Positions 46,146 to 56,628 of a stretch of 64,000 nucleotides of DNA are shown one piece after another. A program made the position numbers and the translations under genes. Positions within the stretch are counted from its first letter, which is position 1; each line of letters opens with the position of its first letter. Origin of the DNA: Cyclaneusma minus (Eukaryota; Ascomycota; Leotiomycetes; Marthamycetales; Marthamycetaceae); the NCBI GenBank assembly GCA_037179335.1, contig JAKZHN010000019.1, positions 620,001 through 684,000 on the forward strand, in the 5' to 3' direction. Under the pieces are notes generated by a model. That model saw only the letters and a program-made list of their open reading frames with translations. It did no database searches and was not told the DNA's origin.

Positions 46146-47162
46146 CTTGAGGTCGAAGGCTCAGATCGTACGGGTGAGGAATGAGGAATAATTGCTTGAT
46201 AGCCTATGACTTTGAGCTCTGGGATGTTGGCAGTGGCAGTTGAGGTTGACTTGCAAGAGACTGAAGCAAGAAAGGAATGGCGGAAGGAGGGAAAAGAAAG
46301 AGGAGAGGAAGGATGTGGGAAGAAATGTTGTTAAAAGCTTGCGGTGCAAGATTTCGGTTGCGATTCATCCATTGCGAGTTCCTATTGTGATTCAATGTAC
46401 TATTGGCGAAGGCGGCAACAATAGGGCCAAATGGGCCGAAGCTTCAGCTGGCTGATTCAGAAGGCTCTAGGGTTTTTGAAGATCACCCCAGCTTCATACT
46501 GAGGAATTTTCATGTTGGTTTGTGTAATCTGACCCTTGAAAACAAGGGCCATTTTTATTCCCAATCTTTGAAGAACGATTTCCAGTCTGCAGGCAATTCG
46601 AAGGCTTGGTCTTGGAGTGCTGAGAAGTGAGGTAACTATGTATAGAAGGGCGACCGTTGGGACATGCATGCCACGTGCGGTTCACGTGCTTAGAACTAGC
46701 ACTAGCGGTGAGGGAGCTGTGAGGGTAGAGCTTTTCCCTACCCTGCGCTTCTTTTTCTCCCTCCTTAGACTTATACAACACCTTGAAACCCGACCTACAC
46801 GTGTAGATTGACCCTGAACCATGTTCGACAGCGACCGAAATGAAGCCATCCGCTGGGAAAACGAAGCCATCCGCTGAACTGACGAAGCTGTCCTTTGAAG
46901 AGTGAAGGTGTTTGTGGAAAGGTAAAGCTACCCGTTCAAAACGATATCCACCCGTTTGTTTTATTAGCGGACAAGTTTGCTAGAAGCATAGCCCTGCCTA
47001 CGCATTCTTGTGTAGGTAGGGTATTTAACAAGGAAAATTGAAACACGTTTGTTGATCCTATTCCCGAGGAAGCCATTTTGCTCCAGCTCAGCCCCTTTAC
47101 CAGATCCATACACTTAGTATGATCGTCGCCACTGATTAATTTACGTGAAGCCGGCTGAATGA
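46146..47162. other. Intergenic, no confident gene
   Basis: About 1 kb. A short duplicated motif, GAAGCCATCCGCTG, occurs twice at about 46852-46877 inside a tiny frame that begins at ATG 46821 (MFDSDRNEAIRWENEAIR) and then stops; it may be the start of a lost gene. No other feature was seen. Confidence 0.35.
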
Positions 47163-48167
<1,005 letters not shown>

Positions 48168-49899
48168 CTACTGCGTTCTGCGAATCTTCGCTAGGCACTG
48201 GAAGCCCCTACCCTCCTCCCCGTCATCTCCCTTATCCGCAAGTCCAGAGCTCCGTTTTCTCTTAGCAGCGCCCCCATGATCAGAATCTGCGAGGCCAAGC
48301 TCCAAGTCATCAGCCTCCTCGGCAGCCTCGTTGACTTCTTCCGTCAAATCCACGACAGCCGTGCCGGCCCGCAGACTTTCACGAAACCTCTTCACCGGCT
48401 TCCTTCCCACGGAAATCTCCTCTTCATCCTTGACCGGAACTTCGCCATCTTCCGTCAAATCAACAAAAACCCTCCCACCCTTCTCCTGCTCGGGAAACCG
48501 CTTGACCGGTACAATAGGTTCTTTGTCGGCTGCATCCTCAGCTTTAACCGGTATATCCGTCAGATCGACCATCTCTCCCCGCAAAACTTTCCACTGTTGC
48601 TCTGCCAAGTGCTTCTTCTCATCATCCGTTAGTGCGTCAAACGGTTTCATTGGATTCGATGAATCATTGCTGTGGTGTTTGGCTTCAAGAGCGAGTAGTT
48701 GGTGGCGGAAAGTAGCCAGCTCCAGGATCTCGGCTTCGGGTAGGTCGTCGAATGTTTTGGAGACCAGACCAAGTTTGAAAAGCGTCTCTGTTGGTTTACC
48801 ATTCTGTCAGCGTCTTCTCTGATTCTCTCGGCACTATCTCGTTGCCTTCTCTCCTGCTGTCATCCAATCTTTCCCCTATCTCATCTATGCACTGTCGCCT
48901 TCTCCTTGACTTACCGGGAAAAGGGGGCAAAAGGGGCTCAGCAAAAACAACAGAGTACGCACCTCTGCTCCAATAGCGAAATCTAAAAACACCAATCGGA
49001 TGCTCCCAACCATGAATGACCCTCGAATCAACCTTCTCCTCTTTTGGCGCCTCCTCTCCCTCCAAATTCCCCTTCGCAAACCGAATCGAGTGCGCCACCT
49101 CCTTGCCCTTCAACGATTTCTCCGGCACGTTATCGATGCCTACTTTGGCCTCGAAACGCGGACGAGCGGACTTGCGGGATTTGTACTCTTTCATTTGGTA
49201 GAGGGCTACTTCGATGGTGCCGACTTTGGAGAAGAGAGCGCGCGAGGTGGGGGAGAGGGCTCCGCAGTCCTCGGGTGGGTTGGGTGGTTGAATTAGCTAT
49301 TAAAAGCAGCAGAAAAGAAATTCGAAACAGAGAGATAAACGCCGGAAGACAAAGAGAAACTCACTAGTCTTCAGCTCGCCAAAAACAAGGTTTTTGAACT
49401 TTACCACTTGTTTCTTCTTAGCCGGCCCCTTACTCTTAGGCCTAGCTACTCCCTTTCTCTCCTTTCTTTCCCTGAGTCTGCGATCCCGCGGTCTCACCAC
49501 ATCCTCGTCGTCATCTTCTGCTGCCATGCCCTCATCTTTCTCTCCCTCTTCTTCAAGAACCTCAAGTGCCTCAACCCACCTCCTACATCCCTCCACGTCT
49601 TCATCCTTCTCGTCTTTCCCAATCATGCTACCCCATGGATGATCAACGCCATCGAGCTCTAGGAAAAAGCCTATGCAGTCGGAGTCGTGTTTGTAGGGCG
49701 GACCGATCTTGTATTCGAAGTAGAAGGGTTGGTTGGGCGTTGATTCGATGAAGCAGGTTGTGGTTTTGTGGAGGAGGTGGGCGGGTGTGGGGGTGGTGGG
49801 TTCGGGGGGTGATGAGGAGTCGAAAGTGTATTCGGGGAGGGGGCCGGTGCTCGTGTGGATTGTTACGGAGATGCCGGGGAGAGTGGACAGGACGGCCAT
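48168..49899 (-). CDS. DUF7918-domain protein with SUMO-type motif repeats
   Basis: Exons on the minus strand are 49899-49365, 49259-48963 and 48787-48168, all phase 1, giving 483 aa. The N-terminal two thirds fit the fungal DUF7918 fold: HLLHKTTTCFIESTPNQPFY then FEYKIGPPYK, IGFFLELDGVDHPWGSMI, KFKNLVFGELKT, and PEKSLKGKEVAHSIRF followed by a WEHPIGVFRFRYWSRGAE end. A charged, low-complexity insert with RPRDRRLRERKERKG lies at about residues 130-165. The C-terminal third holds two 35-37-residue repeats and a third start: VDLT at about residues 351, 386 and 423, each of the first two followed by PVKAE or PVKDE and then PVKRF. VDLT in acidic context resembles a SUMO-interacting motif and VKxE a sumoylation site. 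KRKR near the end is a possible nuclear signal. The function of DUF7918 is unknown. The exon-2 acceptor (GGAG) was set by phase. Confidence 0.8.
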
Positions 49900-50624
49900 T
49901 ATTGGTGAGGGGCGGGGTTTGAAGGTGGCTTGGTGGGTTGGGAGGCTGATTTGAAGTGAGGAGTGACACGTGAGAAGTGAAGGTAAAGAGGTGAAAATCA
50001 GCTGAAGGGCTTGTGAAGTGGGTAAAGGTTGTGGAGATGTAAAGTCATGGAGTTGGCGTTGAAGAGATAATGATCATGCCATTCTTGATATTGAAGGCTG
50101 TGGGCTGGCACTTGAAGTGCGAGTACTGGTGAGAGCCAGTGGAGGAGAGCGGCTGTGGGGGAGATGAAGTGGTCAACTATGGGATGTGTGTCTATGAAAG
50201 CAGGGTTTGATACTGAAGCTATCGTCGATTCGTCACCCGTGACCACCCAGTCTGGCTATTCACAGGGACCATATCACATGTAACTAAACCCCAACAAAGA
50301 TAATCCAAATTCTCAGAAAGTTCCTGTTGACTGGAAGCGACAAAATGTCCTAGCTGATCAGCATTACTCGGTAACTAAAAATATACCAAAAAGCTAGCAA
50401 TGTTCGAAGTGATTAGGCATGACTTCGATATTTACAACCAACCAGGACACCCAGAATACACATCAGGTCATAGGTCACGTTATCAAGATACTGTTTCAAA
50501 GGACAATAAGTTGAATTTCAAGAGCTATGCTAAAGCGGCTCCATTAACTAGTAACACGCAGAGACGGAGGAGGAGAATCCCGCAGCTCATAAGACAGGCT
50601 CGCTTCTCAAGGTGTTTAACCTAC
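49900..50624. other. Intergenic, no gene seen
   Basis: 0.7 kb between the DUF7918 start and the 3' end of the GH71 gene. An 87-codon plus-strand frame at 50400-50663 overlaps the GH71 3' end and has no recognised content. Confidence 0.4.
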
Positions 50625-53600
50625 TCAAGAAGCGGATGGACCGGATTCCCTACCAATTCCTGATGGACCGTCCACATCCTCTGCCCAGATCTGGTACAAG
50701 AGGCATCCAGGAGATGATGCGACCACGAATTCGCCACCGAAGCTCGTGTCAGCATGGGCAGGCTCGTCACCTACACACGGCTTCCAGATCGAAGTCAGAT
50801 CGTTGATGCAGTTACCCCCATTGAACGTTATGTCCTGCTTCTCAGCACAGCCATCTTGCGAAACGGCCCAACCAGCAGCAACGTAAACCACGCCGGGGAT
50901 GTTTTCAAAGGAGGTGTTTGGATCACTCCAAACGGGGGTACCATAAGACACCATGTGACTATCTGCGGACGGGTACGAGGCTTTCAAGACAACGTTGTTG
51001 TTGCAGAAGTTTTGAATTGCGTCCGCAGCGCCAGTTTGGTTGAATTCCTGCAAACTGTGGCTCTTGCGGTCGTCCTCAGGCAAGTTTGCAAAACAGTAGG
51101 CGCTCTGGCTATCGCCAGATGTAATCACACCAGCGCTCATCGTCGGGATATGACCAGCGGTAGTAGTGGTCAATGAAGCTGCGATGATGGTTTTGGTTGC
51201 GGCTCCGCTGGCACAGACAGTAACTCCCCCTCCAATATCAAGAGTGCTGACCGCATCACATGCGTACACTTCACCACCCGGGAGAGTCTGAGTGAAGACC
51301 CAAGAAGGACCTGTTGGAACTACACCGAGGGTAACCGAAGCGGGGGTGAGTAGCGAAGATGAGCCCTCGCAGATGGTGGTCGGTCCACCAACGTCGGCTT
51401 GCACAGAGAAAGAAGTACATCCGAAAACTGCTCCATTCTCTGCAGTCTTGGTGTAAGCCCAGCCGGTAGCACTGGATGACGCGGTTGAAGGAGACGTGAT
51501 AGTCGAACGGGGTGTACTTGACTGAGCTGCGCTCGAAGATTGGGCTGCCCTTGAGGAGGAAGTTGCAGCGGAAGCTTGAGATGCAGCGGCGGCAGACGCT
51601 TGAGATGCAGCGGCGGCGGACGCTTGAGATGCAGCGGCGGCGGAAGACGCAGATGCAGCGGCGAGGGAAGACTCAGATGCAGCGGCGAGGGAAGATGCCG
51701 ACGCAGCGCTCGCAGATGGAGGTACTACAGAGGACGTAATGGACGGAGCCGCGCTTTGAGACAGAGTTCCACCTGGAGACGAGGACACAATCGAAGACGC
51801 AGAAGGCGACATGGTTGTAGAGGCCGGCACAGTCTCAGAGCTGGTGTACCATGAGATTGATGAGCCGATGACTGTAAACCAAGTATTGGTAGTATCATCG
51901 TCGCCTTCGTCGGGGTCCGTGGGGAGAATCGAACAGACACCAAAGTCACTCGTCGTGGTAGAAGCAGTGACGGAACAACCAGAAATGACCGAACTAGTTG
52001 TTGTACAGGCCGTGCTTGTGGAGTCAATGGAGGTACAGTCAACCCAGAAGTCAGTTACTGTGGATGTCTCCGTGCAGCTCTCTGAGCTCGAGCTAGAAGA
52101 TGAAGTCTCGCTGCTCGAAGAACTCGAGGTGGAGGAGGCTGACGTAGAGGAGGCTGACGTAGAGGAGGCTGACGTAGAAGAGGCCGAGTTTGAAGAAGTT
52201 GACTTTGAAGAAGCTGACGTGGCAGAAGCTGACTTCGAAGGATCGGAGCCTTCACAATTGTTCCCAGACTCACAACCCGGACCGCCACAATCCTCCAAAC
52301 TACACGAAGAATGGCAGCCAAAAAGACCGCAGCCTCCACCGCAGCCAAAGATGCCGCATCCACCCCCACATCCAAACAGGCCGCAGCCTCCGCCGCATCC
52401 AAAGATACATGGAGGATTAGGAGATTTGGGGCAAGAGGATCCGCAACCAACAGGATTAGCAGTAGGCAAATTCCCAAAGGTTAGAGTTGGGATTGGGATA
52501 CCCCGGAAACTGATAGACCATGACGGCTGGGGCTGAATGGTGACACCGTATGAGGTTGCGTGGTAAGAGGAGGCCTTCGGAGTGATACCTTTGGTGATCG
52601 GGTATGGGACAGGGGAAAATGCGGCACAAGATCCCGGAATCGTCACAACCTGGGACGGAGGCACAACGCTCTGAACTGGCGTAAACGTGGCCGAGGTTGC
52701 ATCAGTACCAACCGAAACCGGCCAGAACCAAATTTCATCGGTAGTAAACGGCGGCTGGTGGACTGTCATTGACGAAACAGACACCGATCCTGAAGAATCC
52801 GAGCAAAGGAAGGTGGTCGTGATTGGTGGTGGGCTCAGGGTTGTCAGAGTACTCAGGGGTGGCAATTGCATAGTACAGGGAGCGGAACATCCAATCTCAG
52901 AGCCTTCCCAAACACCAGCACCAGGATCAATTGTAACCACTGGTGGTCCCGCAGACGACGACAAGGCAACGGGTACTCCGCCACCGGGGTACGCAGTGGT
53001 TGTGGGGAACCCAAGTCCACCGGGCCCGAATGAGATCGTCTCCGTCCCAACGACAAGAGTTGTTGTCTGAGAGCCAACAGTGTAAGTGGTGCCTCCGATA
53101 TCAACCAAGGAACTGCCGATGTCTGAAATAGTAATGCCATCAACAGTGTAGACTTCGCCAGGAGTATTTGACGACATCGGTGTCGCAGTAGGGGGTGAAG
53201 TAGTCGACGGGACTTCACCAGGGGTATTTGATGACATCGGTGCTGGAAAGCCTACACCACCGGGACCAAGCGAAATCGTCACTGTACCAATGACAACCAT
53301 GGTTGGAGAAGCAACTGGATAAGTGGTGCCGCTGATGTCGACAAGAGAGCTACCAATCTCGGTGACAACAATTCCGTCAGCACTGATGGTGGATACTTCG
53401 TTGGAACCAGACGAGGACGGAACTGGTGCCAAAGTGGTTGACAAGAATCCAATACCCCCAGATCCGATCGAAATCGTCTCTGTACCGACGACAACCGTGG
53501 TGGGAGCACCAACAGGATAAGTCGTACCGTCGATGTCGAAGAGGGAACTGCCAACCTCGGCGATGGTAATACTGTCAACCGTGTAAACTTCATCAGAACT

Positions 53601-56110
53601 TTGCGCGGACGCAATGGTACCAGGGGGCAAAGTTGTTGTAGGAAATCCTATCCCGCTAGCCCCAATGCTAATAGTCTCAGTTCCAACAACAATGGTTGTT
53701 GGAGAGCCAACTGAGTAAGTCGTGCCGTCGATGTTGACAAGCGAACTACCAATCTCGGAGACGGTAATACCATCAATGATCGAAACTTTGGAAGAGCCAC
53801 CAGTCACTGGTGTGGAACTTGGCGGCAGGCCAGAAGCGCTGGCACTTATTGACGGCGGAGTAGAACTCGATGACAATCCGGAGGCACTGCCACTAATGGA
53901 TGGTGCAGCAGAACTTGGGGAGGAGCCAGAGATACTACCACTTGCGGACGGTACAGCAGAACTTGATGACGAGCCAGAAATGCTGACGCTCATCGACGGT
54001 GAAGTAGAACTCGATAAAGATGCAGAGACACTGCCACTTATGGATGGTGCAGCAGAACTTGGGGAGGGGCCAGAGATACTAACACTTGTGGACGGTACAG
54101 CAGAAGTTGGCGATGAATCGGAGATGCTGCCACTCGTGGACGGTACAGCAGAACCTGGCGATGAGTCAGAGACACTGCCACTTATGGATGGTGCAGCAGA
54201 ATCGGTAGGTGAACCAGAAGCGCCGACGATTGTCGATGAAGTAGGAGCGGCTGTGCAGGTTTGAGGAGGGTCAATGCCAGTAGCAATCGAGGTGGTTGCG
54301 TTAAAGCCGATAATAACAGGGTTGGCGTTGTAGATGCACGCCGGACAATGTGAGCTGATTGCCTGTCCGCCACTCGCTACCAACAACAAGACATTGTCTC
54401 CATCGGAAAGCTCCATATGCTGCTGTCCAGCTTGGATTCCAGTGAAGTTGCCATAATTCAGTCCTGCAACGAGCGTATGGGTACCAATAGCTTGACCGTT
54501 GGAGTAGGCAGTCAATGTTGCACCGCTGGACGAGACGATAGCATAGCTGAGTTGATCCTGTGCAGATTCCCAACCAGTAGGCGGCTGAGCGTAGAAGCTG
54601 GGGTCAGATGTAGCACCCGGGCAGCTCGCAGAATTCAAGATTGACTTGTACCAAAATGCACCAGTTGCGTAGGAGTTGCCGACCGGTTGCATGGCAGAGG
54701 GGGCCAGGCCACCTTTGTAGGCGCTGATGAAGGATTGAAGTAAAGGCTGGATCTGACTGTGTGACATTGTATCATAGGCGATAGCTTCAACACTGTCACC
54801 TTGCTCCGGCCATGTACTGCCAATGTTGTGGCTGTCTGGACCATCGTTCCATGAGACAAAGCAAATGAAATCCGGGGGAGTATCCATAAGAAGCGCAGCC
54901 TCCATGCGTCTTGGAAGGTTGAGGTCTCCGGGGCGATACAGGTTGGTATTGTACTACAGTAAGAGACCAGGTTAGCTTCGATCTGTAAACGAATCATTGT
55001 GTATGGGAAGGTGATCAGAGTGACCAAAGCGGTCAATATTAAGACAGTAAGCCATGGAGCTCAAGCAATCAAAGACAAGAAAGCTAGGTAGTATCACAAT
55101 AGCTCAAGCAGTCAAGCTAGGTTTGCTTGTGGACCGGCCTCAGGGAGGAGATCACGTATGATCGGGAATGAAGAAAAGAAGGACATACCGAATTCTTGTA
55201 CTGAACGAGAGAGAGTGGCATCATGAAAGCTTTCGAATGATTCGATGCACCCTGTCCAACCGCGATATCAAGGCTAGCATCACCGGAAAAGGCGCCACCC
55301 AGGCTGGTCGTGGATACCGCCGGCCACGCTGACTCCCAGGAGAAGACCCCGTCAGCAACACCACCCTATAACTTGTTAGCATGTTCTGTCAGGGCACGGA
55401 ACAAGACATGGGGCTGCATACCCAGTAGGACCACCAAGAATCAACATTTGTGTAGAAATCCGCCGTGCTAAGCAAATGTCAGCTCAAGTCTAACAGCGTT
55501 GAAATTGTGTAAGTCATACCCATCAAAGTCTGGAATGAAGTACAAGTTGTTGTCCAACTCATCACGGAAATTCTGCCAGGCAGTGTTTGGCCAGCCCCCA
55601 TCGGAGAAGGTTGTCAACATTGGGTGACCATTAGGTCCAATGTACCAGGCCGGCGACGTCCAGTACTGCTTGATGAGAGGGACAAAGTCGGAAGCTTCCT
55701 TGCCACGCGACCAAACATCCATGCTGAGCATCAGGGAGAACTTTTGGTTGTACTTGCTCTCGACATAATCAAAGAGGTAGCTTAAGGAGGTGTTGACGAA
55801 TGGCTGACTTGGGTCGTTAACATTCAAGGAGAAGCCGGTAAGACCCATTGCGAATGCCTGGTCGACGTCGGTCTGGATGTGCTCTTGAGAGACATCGCCG
55901 ATCTGTATTCTTGAGTCAGCCAGATTGCGCGTACAGCTAATGGATGAGACTCACCATGTAGTGGGCGAAGACCTGCTTGGGAGAAGAAGCACGTCGAACA
56001 AAGTCGTATCCATCGCGAGACAGGGACGTAGCCTCAGTAGCCTCAGAGGACACAAGAGCACCAAATCCGAACAAGGAGGGCAAGGCGGCCAGCAGAATGA
56101 GGAAATTCAT
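50625..56110 (-). CDS. Secreted GH71 alpha-1,3-glucanase-like protein with very long repeat-rich C-terminus
   Basis: Family GH71 enzymes hydrolyse cell-wall alpha-1,3-glucan. Exons on the minus strand are 56110-55955, 55902-55520, 55467-55422, 55365-55189 and 54953-50625, giving 1696 aa; all phases agree. A signal peptide starts the protein (MNFLILLAALPSLFGFGALV). The GH71 domain (about 35-450) shows KQVFAHYM, MGLTGFSLNVNDP, FSLMLSMDVWSRG, FIPDFDGTADFYTNVD, GVFSWESAWP and FICFVSWNDGPDS. From about 495 the chain becomes Ser/Pro repeats, then four 55-60-residue repeats with EIGSSLVDIDGTTYPVG and VVGTETISIG, then a Cys/Gly block (about 1090-1150: CGGGCGLFGCGGGCGIFG), Ser/Ala repeats, and a final Cys-containing domain from about 1540 (YCFANLPEDDRKSHSLQEF). 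Typical GH71 proteins are about 400-650 aa, so this is a wall-anchored giant. No GPI signal is evident at the end. Shares its 5' region with the divergent tandem-domain gene. Confidence 0.85.
51560..51715. repeat. 24-bp tandem repeats encoding Ser/Ala units
   Basis: Repeated GATGCAGCGGCGGCGGACGC-type units, inside the GH71 gene, encode ASQASAAA and ASSLAAA repeats on the minus strand. They are typical length-variable coding minisatellites of fungal surface proteins. Confidence 0.7.
52290..52420. repeat. Cys/Gly coding repeat, about 30 bp
   Basis: Inside the GH71 gene, tandem CCGCAGCCTCC/CCGCATCCA units encode three or four CGGGCGLFG-like blocks with regular cysteine spacing on the minus strand. 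Regular CxxxC and GC spacing suggests disulfide-rich modules. Confidence 0.65.
52980..53800. repeat. Four protein repeats of 55-60 residues in GH71 tail
   Basis: On the minus strand the unit reads roughly: DGI(T/V)V-EIGSSLV-I-GTTYxVGxPTT-VVGTETIS-G-GIGFPTTT. The four copies lie at about 53800-53640, 53610-53450, 53420-53240 and 53160-52990. The beta-rich alternating pattern suggests stacked beta repeats at the cell surface. Confidence 0.65.
53830..54235. repeat. Ser/Pro coding repeats, about 48-66 bp
   Basis: Multiple copies of SGSxSxSSPSSAxPSxSGS encoded on the minus strand; DNA units share GGTGCAGCAGAACTTGGGGA or GGTACAGCAGAACTTGATGA. Several adjacent units are nearly identical, implying unit-number variation. 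They probably form an O-glycosylated stalk. Confidence 0.7.
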
Positions 56111-56628
56111 CCTCAAGGTGCTGGAAAGCTGAGTCGGGGTTCGGTCGGTGTCAAGGAGTGCTGAACAAGAAACAAAACTGGAGAGTAGTTGACCGCAATG
56201 TGTGTTGCGGAAGGAAGGTAAGTGGACTGCGGATGGTGGTCCAGAAAAGGTTGGAGGAAGATGGATTGTTGACAGTCGCAGATTTACTCAAGCACAGCTG
56301 CCGCTGCGCAGATTTTGAAATTCCGCTTAAAATATCAGCGGATTTTTGGCGAGAGAAGAACCACTGGCCAATCAGCCTAGCTCTTCGAAATAAGGGCAAG
56401 GGCTAAAGCCGCCTTTCTTATGCAACAACGCAATGTGCTTTTGTTGACCTTCTTCCACGTGCCCTTCCCTAGATCGCCCTTTTTGCCCAACTGCCCGCAA
56501 CTCTGGACGATCCGCCTCGTCTTTGCAGTCTACAACCGTCAGACGATTCCTGCTACGACCCGGAGGCGCACTTCAACACCCTGTCCTCAGACTGTATGTG
56601 AACTGGTCTGGAAGCACTGACTTCAAGG
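56111..56628. promoter_or_regulatory. 518-bp bidirectional promoter region, GH71 and tandem-domain gene
   Basis: The two surface-protein genes start head-to-head with 518 bp between their ATGs, so a shared promoter and coordinated expression are plausible. No specific operator or TATA box could be assigned by eye. Co-regulation is inference. Confidence 0.45.

Noticed and set aside
51811..52536. 241-codon plus-strand acidic frame with repeats (EEADVEEADVEEA)
   Set aside because: Exact antisense of the Ser/Thr and Cys/Gly repeats of the GH71 exon; repeats create the open frame.
53722..54264. 180-codon plus-strand repeat frame (LPLMDGAAELGE...)
   Set aside because: Antisense shadow of the Ser/Pro repeats in the GH71 gene.
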